Assembly: GCA_039969155.1 (NCBI GenBank) | Contig: JBDVOJ010000113.1 | Span: 12,093-76,092 of the forward strand | Direction of reading: 5' to 3' | DNA from: GCA-002733465 sp039969155 | GTDB lineage: Bacteria > Pseudomonadota > Gammaproteobacteria > Enterobacterales > Kangiellaceae | Length of the DNA: 64,000 nt | Shown here: one piece after another, positions 17,375 through 26,321 of the stretch | Position numbering within the stretch: the stretch's first letter is position 1 | How the letters are laid out: each line of letters opens with the position of its first letter | Notes under the pieces: generated by a model | Told to the model about the DNA's origin: nothing | The model's input: the letters and a program-made list of their open reading frames with translations, nothing else | Database searches by the model: none | Position numbers and translations under genes: made by a program

Positions 17375-17433
17375 AATTGGAAGGGAGCTATCCAAAAATA
17401 TCCCACGTTCGTAGTCAAACTGGCTGTGTTTCC

Positions 17434-18003
17434 TTAGACCGCCGCAGGCCACAACCAAGCAAAAGTTCCCGCAGTAACTGCCGCATAAATTAAAGCGTCG
17501 AGCAAGAACCTCAAACAATTAGACCAAGGATGTCCATACCAGATGCTAAACGGAAGACCACCCATTCCGTAGCCAATAAATGCCATTACGAATGCCATTC
17601 TAAAGACACTCATATATTCCGCACCGATTGAAATAGACATTGTCATTACATAAGCGAGCAACGCAGAAACCAACACAAAAAACAAAAATTGTTGGGTGAG
17701 CAGTTTTCCCATTGGCGGTAATCCATTCGGGAAAATAGTTACCATTGCAACAGGACCCTTATTAAATTTTTCTTGTACTTCTGGTTTACCCATTTCGCTC
17801 ATGTCACCGCAAAATGGCATGTGATAAAGTCCAGGGGACGGGTTTCCTTCTCTTAAGGCATTAGAAACAGAGTCTTCATTAGGTAGGCTATTCATATCGG
17901 CGTTATGATACTTGAGCACCATATGAATGATCGCACTGGCAATCCAGCAAAACAGTCCGGCTAACAAGATAGCTAACCACATATCAAAAATAGAAACATT
18001 CAT
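17434..18003 (-). CDS. Four-helix inner-membrane protein, unknown function
   Basis: The 189-residue protein has four membrane segments (about residues 5-27, 97-120, 122-146 and 160-185). Between the first and second is a polar stretch containing PNEDSVSNALREGNPSPGLYHMPFCGD and GPVAMVTIFPNG. I recall this pattern from conserved hypothetical proteins but cannot name a family. The start at 18003 follows TAAGGAGAA; an upstream in-frame start (18027) adds MKIRRIII and lacks a site. It is monocistronic. Confidence 0.75.
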   Translation of the reverse strand: MNVSIFDMWLAILLAGLFCWIASAIIHMVLKYHNADMNSLPNEDSVSNALREGNPSPGLYHMPFCGDMSEMGKPEVQEKFNKGPVAMVTIFPNGLPPMGKLLTQQFLFFVLVSALLAYVMTMSISIGAEYMSVFRMAFVMAFIGYGMGGLPFSIWYGHPWSNCLRFLLDALIYAAVTAGTFAWLWPAAV

Positions 18004-18219
18004 AATTATTATTCTCCTTATTTTCAATGAGTCTTGACTATATCGCTAATGCGCGATAACTACAAATAACGAGCTGCGCTAGAGTTACCTCTTAATAAAT
18101 CTCTTACTTCAAATCGAACCTAATGAAAGCCAATCCTCAGTTTGTTAAAGATTTGATTGTAATAATTACTAGTGTGATTAGACTTAGCTAAGCAATCCCA
18201 AACTAATTAAGGAAAATTT

Positions 18220-19095
18220 ATGATTAAAAAAATCGCTATCAGTCTTTTTTCGGCTGTTTTTGCATTAGTGACAGCTTCAGTATCGGCTGATAATGGTAAA
18301 CCTGATTTATGGAAAGTTGAAAAAGATGGTAAAAGTAGCTATCTATTCGGGTCAATTCATCTTGGGTCACAAGATATGTATCCGCTTTCAAAAGTTGTTC
18401 AAGATGCGTACAACCAAGCTGAGAATTTGGTGGTCGAAATCGATCTTAAACCGGGTGATGAACAAAAATTACTTCCTCTTATACAAGAACTAGGAGTTGA
18501 TATGACTTCCACTTTAGAAAGTCGATTAAGTCCAGAAGCATTATCGGTTTATCAAAAAGCTTGTATTGAAAAAACGCTTCCTTGTAGCCAATTTTCTCCG
18601 CTGAAAGAATGGTTTGTTAGTTTGCAACTACAACTAATGATTATCCAACAACTTGGCTATAAAGAAGAGTTAGGAATCGATAAACATTTCCTCGACTTAG
18701 CCCATAAATCCAATAAAAATGTTGTGAGTTTGGAAACTGCCGATGGTCAATTAAAATTGTTGAGCGGATTTAATCAGCAACAGCAAGAACTGATGCTAGT
18801 TCAGAGTCTCGAAGCAACCAAAGAAGAAATGGAATCTTTATTTACAGCTTGGAAAACTGGTGACGATGCCGCGATGGTAGAAATGTTTACCAAAGGCTTG
18901 GATAACGCTAGCGCGAAAGCGATTTATGATGCGATGTTTATTGATCGAAATATTGAGATGGCAAAAAATATTCAGGCGCTTTTAGCTCAGAATAAAAGTT
19001 TGTTCGTTGTGGTAGGTGCCGGTCATATTGTTGGTGAAAAAGGGCTGGTCGATTTACTAACAAAAGCAGGTTATAAATTAACTCAATTACAGTAG
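18220..19095 (+). CDS. TraB/GumN family protein
   Basis: The 291-residue protein has a signal peptide (cut near VSA-D). The TraB/GumN family motif YLFGSIHLGS lies at about residues 40-49, and the end contains FVVVGAGHIVGEKGLVDLL with the conserved GAGH. The conserved histidines and glutamate fit a predicted metal-dependent hydrolase fold, possibly a protease, as suggested for TIKI relatives, but bacterial substrates are unknown. It is upstream of a strong hairpin terminator. The start has AAGGAAAA in front. Confidence 0.88.
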   Translation: MIKKIAISLFSAVFALVTASVSADNGKPDLWKVEKDGKSSYLFGSIHLGSQDMYPLSKVVQDAYNQAENLVVEIDLKPGDEQKLLPLIQELGVDMTSTLESRLSPEALSVYQKACIEKTLPCSQFSPLKEWFVSLQLQLMIIQQLGYKEELGIDKHFLDLAHKSNKNVVSLETADGQLKLLSGFNQQQQELMLVQSLEATKEEMESLFTAWKTGDDAAMVEMFTKGLDNASAKAIYDAMFIDRNIEMAKNIQALLAQNKSLFVVVGAGHIVGEKGLVDLLTKAGYKLTQLQ

Positions 19096-19111
19096 TTGTT
19101 TGTTTCAGGTG

Positions 19112-19180
19112 GCGACTGATTTCGACTGCGCTCAATTGGCTTAACAGTAAGTTACCAAGGCGAAGTCGAAAGGTCGCTGA
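19112..19180. repeat. REP-like element, diverged second arm
   Basis: The arm TTCGACTGCGCTCA (19121-19134) is exactly the inverse of the arm TGAGCGCAGTCGAA at 14908 and 17354. The second arm, around CGAAGTCGAA (19161-19170), is diverged. It lies just upstream of the terminator, so it may be in the transcript of the TraB/GumN gene. Confidence 0.6.
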
Positions 19181-19183
19181 AAT

Positions 19184-19214
19184 AAAAAGGGGCTCTATTG
19201 CAGAGCCCCTTTTT
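19184..19214. terminator. Bidirectional intrinsic terminator
   Basis: AAAAAGGGGCTCT and AGAGCCCCTTTTT form a 13-bp perfect stem with a 5-nt loop (ATTGC). It has T tracts in both directions between the converging genes ending at 19095 and 19230. Confidence 0.92.
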
Positions 19215-19229
19215 TCTAACTGAAAACGA

Positions 19230-22200
19230 CTAAGGCAATCTTTGTTGTTTAACCCATGGTGCGCCGTTTTCCCTTAACTGTTTCTCAAGTGCAGGAATCT
19301 TTAACTCAATAATTGCTTTGAGTTTGGCTTTTTCAAGATCCAGTTTTTTTAGCGCTAATTTTAAACTCTGTCGGTGGGTCGGTGTTGGTCCGTAGGTAGA
19401 GAAAGACGTTCCAAGTTCGGCAACGCCAATGAGGTTACTCACGGTCTTAACGTTGTTTAGATAGACCTCAAACTTAGAAGGGTCACCATTTAATTGGTGG
19501 CTAATATCTAACAGCTCCGAACGGATCCCGTGGAGTTGTTGGTCTAAATTACCCGGCGAAGCTTTAGAACGTTGTAGAGCCAACGCCAACATTTTTACTT
19601 TATTTTGAGCCTCTTCTAAAGAGTAGTGAGTAGCGCTGGCGTCACGTTTGATATCGCTAATTGCTTGCCAGAACTCGACCACTTGTTGAGTCGGTGCACC
19701 CTTTAATGAACCTGGCGCCATTGGTTCAACTAAAAACTCCTGAGCTTCTCCGAGAGGAGTGACAACTCCGTCGAGTTGTTGACTCAATTCAACCGTATAT
19801 TTTCCGGGCGCAGACAAAAAACTAATCTGAATGTAACTTTGATCATCTCCCGGGTTGGCGGTAGTGATAGCCTCTGAATTTGGAATGCCAAGATCCCAAC
19901 TAACTCGGTTAAAACCTTTGTTATTGGTACCTGCTACTCGACGAACTACTTTCCCTTCGTTGTCTTTAACGGTTAACCATATTTGTGGTTGTTGCTGACG
20001 ACGTTCTTGTTCAACAGCTTGCCAGCCGGGGAAGGGAATATTATTTTGGTTTTTAAGTTTAGCTTCCTTTTCTTGTCGAATTTGTTTTTTAGTTTTTACT
20101 GCTTCCTTTAAATAGTAAGTAAAGGTTGCACCAAAATCTGGGTTAGGCGCATTGTAAAAACTTGCCCCTTGATAGCCTTTTGATTCGAAACGGGATAAAG
20201 GACCTTGTTCGATATACCACCAAGCTTTTCTTGGAGTAAATAATTTTGATTGAGCAAGGCTTTTTTCTGAAACATCTCTTAGTGCGCTATAGTCATCTAA
20301 CACGTAAAAACCACGACCAAAGCTGGCAAGAACTAAATCGTTTTCTCTACGTTGAATGGCAATATCCCTAAATGATATTGTTGGTACGCCACCGTTTAGC
20401 TCCACCCAATTTTTGCCAGAATTAACGGTAAAGAATACCCCAAACTCGGTCGCAGCAAACATCAGGCTCGATTTAATATGGTCTTGTACTACTCGCCAGA
20501 CTAAATGCTTTTTAGGTAAGTCACCGGCGATCGATTTCCAGCTTTTACCACGATTAGTCGATTTTAATAAGTATGGCTTATAGTCTCCAAATTTATGATT
20601 GTCCAAAGCGATGTAAACCGTATCAGCATCAAATAAATCGGCTCTAATATCATTAATAAATGCGGAATCCGGAACACCCGGTAAACTTGAGACTTTAATT
20701 TTTCGCCAGTCTTTTCCGCCATTTTCTGTTACATGAATAAGACCATCATCACTGCCAGCATAAATCAGACCTTCTTTCTTTGGTGATTCGGCTAAAGAAG
20801 TAATAGTGCTGTAGTTAGACATTGCCCACATATCCCAAGCGGCATCCCAACCAGGCTTACCATCCATAATGGGTTGTTCAATTCGGTCGAGGTTTTTGGT
20901 CAGGTCGCCCGATATGGCGGTCCAAGTATCACCTCTATCCTCTGACCGCCACACTCGTTGCGACGCATGATAAATCCGCGTTGCCTTGTGAGGACTAACC
21001 AAAATTGGTGCATCCCAATTAAAGCGTTCTTCAGGATCGCCTTCGGCGGGTTGCGGTTGAATAAAGACTAACTCACCATTGGTTCTGTCAACTCTAACCA
21101 AATTACCCTGTTGCCATTCGGCATACATAATGTTCGGGTTACCTGGTTCAGTGGCAGGTTGATGACCGTCTGCAAACAACACCATTTCCCAGTCTGAATT
21201 TCGAATACCGTTGCGATTATTGGTTCGAGACGGACCACCTTGAGTTCCGTTATCTTGTGTTCCACCGTAGATGTTGTAAAAAGGAGCGGCATCATCGACC
21301 GCTACTTTATAATATTGAGTAATGGGTAAATTAGGGATATAGCGCCAATTGTCACCATCATCAAACGATTCGTATATACCGCCATCGGAACCCATCAATA
21401 AATAATCTTTGTCAGTCGATGAAAAAGTGAGTGAATGGTTATCGCCATGTTTGTGCTCTTCCTTCATTGCGAAAAAGGTTTTGCCACCATCATTGGACTG
21501 TTGCATTCCTGGGCCCGCCAGATAAATTCGATCAAAATGGTGCGGGCTTGCATAAAGCTCTTGATAATAATGCGGTCCGGTTCCGCCTCCCACTGCGTCA
21601 GATTGTTTAGTCCAGCTAGCGCCACGATTGGTTGACTTGTATACCGCGCCGGTTCGTCGATCTAATTCGATTGCAGCATACAAAACATCCGGATTAATTG
21701 GAGAAATGGCAAGACCAATTTTGCCCATTTTAGATTTGGGTAATCCGCTGTTTTGCGAAAGTACTTTTTTCTTTTTATCGGCGTCCTTTTTGTCAGTGTG
21801 TGGGTTGAGTTGAATCCAGGTCTCACCACCATCTTCTGAGCGGTGGATCCCTGTGCCTTCTCCGCCATCTAAAACCGCAGCAACGGTTCGATGGCGTTGC
21901 CAAGTTGCGGCATAAAGTCGGTCCGGATTTCTAGGATCGATTTGTAAGTCGGTCACTCCAACCCACTGGTTATCGCCAAGGGTTCGTTTCCAGGTATCAC
22001 CACCATCTGTTGATTTAAATAGTCCTCGTTGACCACCCTTAGACCATAGCGGGCCTTGCGCAGCCACCCAAACGATATTGGGATTGCTTGGATGGATAAT
22101 AATCTCCGAGATGTGCTCTGAATCTTTGAGGCCTTTGTCTAGCCAAGTTGCGCCGCCATCATGACTGACATAAATTCCATCTCCAAATCCAACATGTCGT

Positions 22201-22571
22201 CCACTGACGTTTTCGCCAGTACCGACCCAAATCGTTGATGAATTATTGGGATCGATTGCCACCGTACCGATAGAGTAGACGCTTTGGTCATCAAAAATCG
22301 GTTGCCAAGTGACTCCAGCATTAGTGGTTTTCCATACACCGCCAGAACCTACACCGACTACCCACACATTCTTATCATTAGGATCGATATCAATATCGGC
22401 AATTCGACCCGACATCAATGCTGGACCGATATTTCGAAGTTTTAGGCCATCAAAGGTTTCCGAGTTCATCACCGAATCTGACTTGGCTGATACGACAGAT
22501 GTGGTGAAAAGCGAAGAGAAAAAAATCATTAACAAATAGCGAAAAACGTGGACTGGTCGAGTGGTGGTCAT
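19230..22571 (-). CDS. VPS10/BNR beta-propeller exoenzyme-like protein
   Basis: The 1113-residue secreted protein has a signal peptide and more than a dozen BNR/Asp-box units of the form S-x-D-x-G-x-T-W (for example TTNAGVTWQPIFDD, SHDGGATWLDKG, STDGGDTWKRTL) over about residues 35-790. These build sialidase- or sortilin-like (VPS10) propellers. The rest has a beta-sandwich (ITVKDNEG...RVSWDLG) and a helical C-terminal region. Members are common in marine bacteria and are often annotated as glycosyl hydrolase. No catalytic residues can be named with confidence. The gene is monocistronic and ends at the strong terminator. Confidence 0.85.
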   Translation of the reverse strand: MTTTRPVHVFRYLLMIFFSSLFTTSVVSAKSDSVMNSETFDGLKLRNIGPALMSGRIADIDIDPNDKNVWVVGVGSGGVWKTTNAGVTWQPIFDDQSVYSIGTVAIDPNNSSTIWVGTGENVSGRHVGFGDGIYVSHDGGATWLDKGLKDSEHISEIIIHPSNPNIVWVAAQGPLWSKGGQRGLFKSTDGGDTWKRTLGDNQWVGVTDLQIDPRNPDRLYAATWQRHRTVAAVLDGGEGTGIHRSEDGGETWIQLNPHTDKKDADKKKKVLSQNSGLPKSKMGKIGLAISPINPDVLYAAIELDRRTGAVYKSTNRGASWTKQSDAVGGGTGPHYYQELYASPHHFDRIYLAGPGMQQSNDGGKTFFAMKEEHKHGDNHSLTFSSTDKDYLLMGSDGGIYESFDDGDNWRYIPNLPITQYYKVAVDDAAPFYNIYGGTQDNGTQGGPSRTNNRNGIRNSDWEMVLFADGHQPATEPGNPNIMYAEWQQGNLVRVDRTNGELVFIQPQPAEGDPEERFNWDAPILVSPHKATRIYHASQRVWRSEDRGDTWTAISGDLTKNLDRIEQPIMDGKPGWDAAWDMWAMSNYSTITSLAESPKKEGLIYAGSDDGLIHVTENGGKDWRKIKVSSLPGVPDSAFINDIRADLFDADTVYIALDNHKFGDYKPYLLKSTNRGKSWKSIAGDLPKKHLVWRVVQDHIKSSLMFAATEFGVFFTVNSGKNWVELNGGVPTISFRDIAIQRRENDLVLASFGRGFYVLDDYSALRDVSEKSLAQSKLFTPRKAWWYIEQGPLSRFESKGYQGASFYNAPNPDFGATFTYYLKEAVKTKKQIRQEKEAKLKNQNNIPFPGWQAVEQERRQQQPQIWLTVKDNEGKVVRRVAGTNNKGFNRVSWDLGIPNSEAITTANPGDDQSYIQISFLSAPGKYTVELSQQLDGVVTPLGEAQEFLVEPMAPGSLKGAPTQQVVEFWQAISDIKRDASATHYSLEEAQNKVKMLALALQRSKASPGNLDQQLHGIRSELLDISHQLNGDPSKFEVYLNNVKTVSNLIGVAELGTSFSTYGPTPTHRQSLKLALKKLDLEKAKLKAIIELKIPALEKQLRENGAPWVKQQRLP

Positions 22572-22882
22572 GGTTTAGCTCCCTAGTAGGCGGCAGTTAG
22601 AGTTTTATCAGTGATAGTGTATAACACAGACTTTCAACCAGTGTCGATTGTCCGATGAGTGTGTTTATAGGATTGATTTCGGGTTTGTTTGAAAGCGCAG
22701 CGGGGAAGCCTTGTGTGTAGCGTATTGCGGGTTCTTTAGGCTTTCAGGAATTCAGAATTAATGGTGTGATGCAATATTCTAATTTTGTTTAACAAGCAAA
22801 CATAAAGGGCTAATGAGATTCGCAGCGTATTACTCTAGCGATTAGTTATTAAAGCTATACGCTGCGAAATTGGCTACTGATG
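22572..22882. other. Intergenic, 311 bp, with a 12-bp inverted repeat
   Basis: No gene is evident. TTCGCAGCGTAT (22819-22830) and ATACGCTGCGAA (22857-22868) are a perfect 12-bp inverted repeat with a 26-nt loop, immediately downstream of the pilin gene that ends at 22883. It probably ends or stabilises the pilin transcript. The left part should hold the promoter of the VPS10-like gene. Confidence 0.6.
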
Positions 22883-23383
22883 CTACCTACAAGCCATTGG
22901 TAAGTAGGAGTCCCTAATATCGGTTTTATTCTCGCCACTCACTTGCATTCCATCAACCACATCACTGCCGCCACATAACCAAGCTAGTGGTGTAATATCA
23001 GTCTCTTCAACATATTGAGGTCGAAGGGAGAGTATTTTTCCTAACAATCTAGAGTTGATTTTGTTACCTAGTTCAATATGGATGGCGCCGTTTTCAACCG
23101 TCATACTTTTAACATAATTTCCCATTAAGTATTTCGCTTCGGGAAGTCCGGCTTCAGCATTATCCTTAGGGAATCGACCTTTATACTTGTAAAACTCACT
23201 AATCTTAGGTTTGAGAGCATTGGTCATTGTGAGCCCTTCGGCCATCTGTGCACGAATGGTATAGTCTTGATACGCAGGCAAAGCAATTGCAGCTAATATG
23301 CCGATAATTGCGACCACTATCATTAATTCTATTAGCGTAAAGGCTTTGGTTGTTTTTGCATTTAGAATGGCTAAATAATTCAT
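22883..23383 (-). CDS. Type IV pilin-like protein, alanine at -1
   Basis: The 166-residue protein has a short leader and the prepilin motif KTTKA|FTLIELMIVVAIIGILAAIALPAYQDY, with the conserved E5, a hydrophobic helix and a C-terminal cysteine loop (WLCGGSD ... LPMACR). Alanine replaces the usual glycine at position -1, which PilD tolerates poorly to moderately. The start overlaps the PilC-like stop by 4 bp, so the two are coupled. It is the third gene of the set pilin-like, PilC-like, pilin. Confidence 0.9.
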   Translation of the reverse strand: MNYLAILNAKTTKAFTLIELMIVVAIIGILAAIALPAYQDYTIRAQMAEGLTMTNALKPKISEFYKYKGRFPKDNAEAGLPEAKYLMGNYVKSMTVENGAIHIELGNKINSRLLGKILSLRPQYVEETDITPLAWLCGGSDVVDGMQVSGENKTDIRDSYLPMACR

Positions 23384-24354
23384 ACGACTGCTCCTAACTG
23401 GAAAATAGGTAGATAACTGGCAATTAATGTAAAAGCGATATAACCAACCACAAAAACCATCACGCTAGCGGTTAGTTTGGCAGTGGCTTTGGTGACCATG
23501 CTTTCAGCGATTAATTCGAGCTGATTTTGTTGGTATTGGATCTCGGCTGTGAGTCCATCAATTTTAGCGGCGGTGGACAAACTCGCCTCAAAACCAGGTA
23601 AATATTTTTCTAAACTTTTGGATTCGTTTGGTAGTAAGTTTTTACTTTCTTCAAGGCTCAGACCGCCGGCGATTAAAGTGTTTAATCCACTCAACCAACG
23701 CATGGTTCTTAGATAATCAAAAACCGATTTTACAAAAGGGAATAGTTTGACCAATCTGGCGTTAAAAGATTTTCCATCAAGCAATTTACTCATTGGTATC
23801 AAACGTAGCACAGACAATAAATAGCCAATCGAAGCTGCTAGTAATACGCCTATCAGAGCAGGCGAGATGATACTGTCTTGAAATGCTATTGCAGTTTTGG
23901 TCATTGCCGGTAGTTCAGCGCCAAACCCAGAGAATAAATCTGCAAATTGAGGAAGAACTTTGATTTGCACAATTGAAAATACCAAAGTAGCAAACACAGA
24001 GAGCCAAGCGGCATAGCCAAGACCGACAGATAACTTAGCTTTAAATAATGCTAAAACACTTGAGATTATTTCATCGGTTTGTAGCAGGCTTTGAAAGCTT
24101 GCATGTTGACTCGATGATCTTTTCTCCAATTTAATCAGCGCATTAAGTAAACCTTGCTCGATTCGAATCACTGAAAAATGCTGTAGCGTTTGAGTCAAGC
24201 TAAGGTTCTGTTTGTAGTGGCTAAGGATCTCTTTTGACTGTTGCTCATCGTGCAAAATAGCTAATGAGTTTTTTAGCGCTTCGTCTGTCGTATAACCTCG
24301 ATCTATCAGTGCTCGTATATGCCTTCGAATGAAGGCTTTTTGGTTTTCATCCAT
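23380..24354 (-). CDS. Divergent PilC/GspF-like membrane platform protein
   Basis: The 324-residue protein has three membrane segments: about residues 115-135, 160-185 and near the end (TASVMVFVVGYIAFTLIASYLPIF). It keeps the spacing of the T2SSF domains of PilC/GspF (LKVLPQFADLFSGFGAELPAMT, and LSLEESKNL replaces GxPLxxAL). Typical PilC is about 400 residues; here the first domain is much reduced and its sequence is weak. It would hold pseudopilin assembly at the inner membrane. It is coupled to the pilin downstream. No assembly ATPase lies nearby. Confidence 0.72.
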   Translation of the reverse strand: MDENQKAFIRRHIRALIDRGYTTDEALKNSLAILHDEQQSKEILSHYKQNLSLTQTLQHFSVIRIEQGLLNALIKLEKRSSSQHASFQSLLQTDEIISSVLALFKAKLSVGLGYAAWLSVFATLVFSIVQIKVLPQFADLFSGFGAELPAMTKTAIAFQDSIISPALIGVLLAASIGYLLSVLRLIPMSKLLDGKSFNARLVKLFPFVKSVFDYLRTMRWLSGLNTLIAGGLSLEESKNLLPNESKSLEKYLPGFEASLSTAAKIDGLTAEIQYQQNQLELIAESMVTKATAKLTASVMVFVVGYIAFTLIASYLPIFQLGAVV

Positions 24355-24409
24355 ATCTAAACTCCTTAATTTAACTACTAGTATGAATTAGTTGTTTGGT
24401 GAACCGCTG

Positions 24410-24913
24410 TTAAATCTTACAGGCTCTTGGCAATAACTTGGAATCAACATCAGTAAGATTTTTTCCCTGGGGCTGGTATCCCGCGAGTGGTTTTGCATAA
24501 CCACAAGTCCAGATAATATTTTCCCACTGCTGATGAGCATTAATGGTGGCGGTAAAAGAAATGGTTTTGTCTTTTAGATTGCTAAAGCGATCATTCAAAA
24601 AGTAGTTAATCGTGCCTTTGCCATCAAATTCAATTCGTTTAATCAGATCTTGAGAGTAATGCTGTGAAGGGTCTAGTTCAGTTTTTTCTGGCCAGTGACC
24701 TGTTTCCATATACTGTTGTGAAACAGTCGCTTTAAAGCTTGGAAACGAGGATAGCACTTCTGCTAGCTCCGCTTTACTAGCATAAGTTGGCATTAGTGCG
24801 ATTGCAAAACTAGCCAGTGCTATGACCAGCGATATGACGATAGATACTTCAGTCAAAACATAAGTATTAAAGCGCTGTTTGGTCTGGTTGAGGTTGTTCC
24901 TTAAATACTTCAC
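24410..24913 (-). CDS. Pilin paralogue with altered cleavage site
   Basis: The 167-residue protein aligns with the pilin at 22883-23383 through the whole chain: a hydrophobic N-terminal helix beginning YVLTEVSIVISLVIALAS with a conserved E at position 5, and a C-terminal loop CGYAKPLAGYQP ... LLPRACK. The residue before the expected cut is threonine and not glycine or alanine, so PilD processing is doubtful. It may stay uncleaved as a membrane-anchored minor pilin or may have lost function. It is first in the three-gene cluster, 55 bp before the PilC-like gene. Confidence 0.65.
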   Translation of the reverse strand: MKYLRNNLNQTKQRFNTYVLTEVSIVISLVIALASFAIALMPTYASKAELAEVLSSFPSFKATVSQQYMETGHWPEKTELDPSQHYSQDLIKRIEFDGKGTINYFLNDRFSNLKDKTISFTATINAHQQWENIIWTCGYAKPLAGYQPQGKNLTDVDSKLLPRACKI

Positions 24914-25139
24914 TTTATGTAGGTTCTCGATGGTCGATAAGCTGCTTAACGATAGATGTAAGAATTTATTTCAAGTTTTTCTAAATTTTTTCGAAAACTT
25001 CAATTTTTGCTGGTTGGGATTAGCTTATTGTATGTAGCAAATTCCTCGGAGCTTTCTTGCCGAAACCAACGATGTGTTCAGTTACTGTTCATATATTTAG
25101 CCTAAGCTGAACCATTCTAACTCAAGAGGGACCAATAGA

Positions 25140-25424
25140 GTGCTTAAAATAATGCTTTCGGTATTTATCTCATTCGGCCTATGTGGCTGCATCATGACCC
25201 CCAAAAAAACGACATACTACGATTACCAATGCGGCGAGACTAGAGTCAAACTAGAGCTTAACAAAGAGCAAAAACAACTTGCACTGGGTTGTAACGGAGG
25301 CCATACATGCTTAACTCAGATTGTTTTTCTATTTGCCGCTGGAGCTGTTGTAAGCATAGTTTCCGGATCAATTGTCCTAATTGGCAATTCGATTAATTGG
25401 GTAGAAAAAAAGGTGACGTGCTGA
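25140..25424 (+). CDS. Small putative lipoprotein, unknown function
   Basis: The 94-residue product has a short signal peptide and a lipobox-like LCGC (CIMTPKK after the lipidated cysteine), several other cysteines (QCGETRVK, GCNGGHTCLT) and one membrane segment at about residues 58-82. The start is GTG after AGAGGG at good spacing; the ATG at 25152 would also give the lipobox. The mixture of a lipobox and a second hydrophobic span is unusual. I know no family for it. Confidence 0.5.
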   Translation: MLKIMLSVFISFGLCGCIMTPKKTTYYDYQCGETRVKLELNKEQKQLALGCNGGHTCLTQIVFLFAAGAVVSIVSGSIVLIGNSINWVEKKVTC

Positions 25425-25622
25425 AAAGACTTTTGGCCTTTCTCAACCTAACTCTGTATTGACTGTGTTAGCTTTATAAGGAGAATACCGTCGGTGTTCA
25501 AGTCTTAAATCACTGGCTCAAGGCGGCAAAAACGTGGCAGGCTTACAGATCCCGCTGGACACCATCCACCATTGATCGAGGTTATGAATAATAGTATTAA
25601 TGATTGTATCTCAATCAGTATA
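25425..25622. other. Intergenic, 198 bp, no assignable gene
   Basis: A codon-like stretch (…KSLAQGGKNVAGLQIPLDTIHH) runs 25510-25576 in one frame without a start codon or ribosome-binding site. It might be a remnant of a larger gene, but no homologue is recognisable. Nothing else is seen. Confidence 0.3.
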
Positions 25623-26321
25623 CTAGAGTTTTAAATCTTTCCTATAATTTTCGCCGATAGGTATCTCATGATCGGCAATTTCTAATTCGTGACCGGTAAA
25701 AGCGGATACCTGATCTCGATTAATGATATAGGAACGATGAACGCGCGCGAACTGCGCTGGTAACTCTTTTTCAAATCCACTGATGGTGCTTTTAATGACA
25801 TGATTGCCTTTAGTGGTAAATATCTTCAAGTAGTCTTTTAGCCCTTGGATAAAATAGATTTGATCAAAAATAATTTTCACTTGCTTGCGATTTTCTCTTA
25901 CAAAGAGGTATTGCCTTTCTGATTTTTGTTGGCTGTTATTAGAATTCGCTGGTTTGGCGAGTTGATAGTTTGCTTTAAATTTCTCAATGGCCTTAAAAAA
26001 ACGTGAGAAAACAATTGGCTTTAGTAGATAGTCGACGGCATCAAGTTCAAATCCTTCCAATGCATAGTCGCGATAAGCTGTGGTAAATATCACCTTAGGT
26101 TTTTTGACTAAGCTTTGATAAAAATCGGTACCCTTTAGTACCGGCATTTCAATATCTAGAAACATCAAATCTATTGGATTCTCTAGCAATACTTGTTGTG
26201 CCTCAATAGCACTATGGCAACTAGCAATCACCTCAAATTCATCAAGATTGCTTAAGTGATTAGCGATAAGTTCGCGCGCTAGTTGTTCGTCGTCAACAAT
26301 GATGCATTTATATAGACTCAT
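25623..26321 (-). CDS. LytR/AlgR-type response regulator
   Basis: The 232-residue protein has a receiver domain with phosphoacceptor D56 (LMFLDIEMPVLKG; acidic pocket D10-D11) and a C-terminal LytTR DNA-binding domain (from about residue 140, with YLFVRENRKQVKI, GLKDYLKIFT and RVHRSYIINRDQV). It follows the histidine kinase with a 4-bp overlap and forms a two-component pair with it. Members of this family often control autolysis, exopolymers or pili. The divergent gene set at 27666 is a plausible target. Confidence 0.95.
   Translation of the reverse strand: MSLYKCIIVDDEQLARELIANHLSNLDEFEVIASCHSAIEAQQVLLENPIDLMFLDIEMPVLKGTDFYQSLVKKPKVIFTTAYRDYALEGFELDAVDYLLKPIVFSRFFKAIEKFKANYQLAKPANSNNSQQKSERQYLFVRENRKQVKIIFDQIYFIQGLKDYLKIFTTKGNHVIKSTISGFEKELPAQFARVHRSYIINRDQVSAFTGHELEIADHEIPIGENYRKDLKL

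Noticed and set aside
19230..22571. VPS10-like gene as eukaryotic contamination
   Set aside because: BNR/VPS10 propeller proteins of this length are common in marine bacteria, and the gene has a bacterial signal peptide, codon use like its neighbours and a bacterial terminator.
25510..25576. Gene fragment ending LQIPLDTIHH
   Set aside because: It has no start, no ribosome-binding site and no recognisable homologue; kept only as a note in the intergenic entry.
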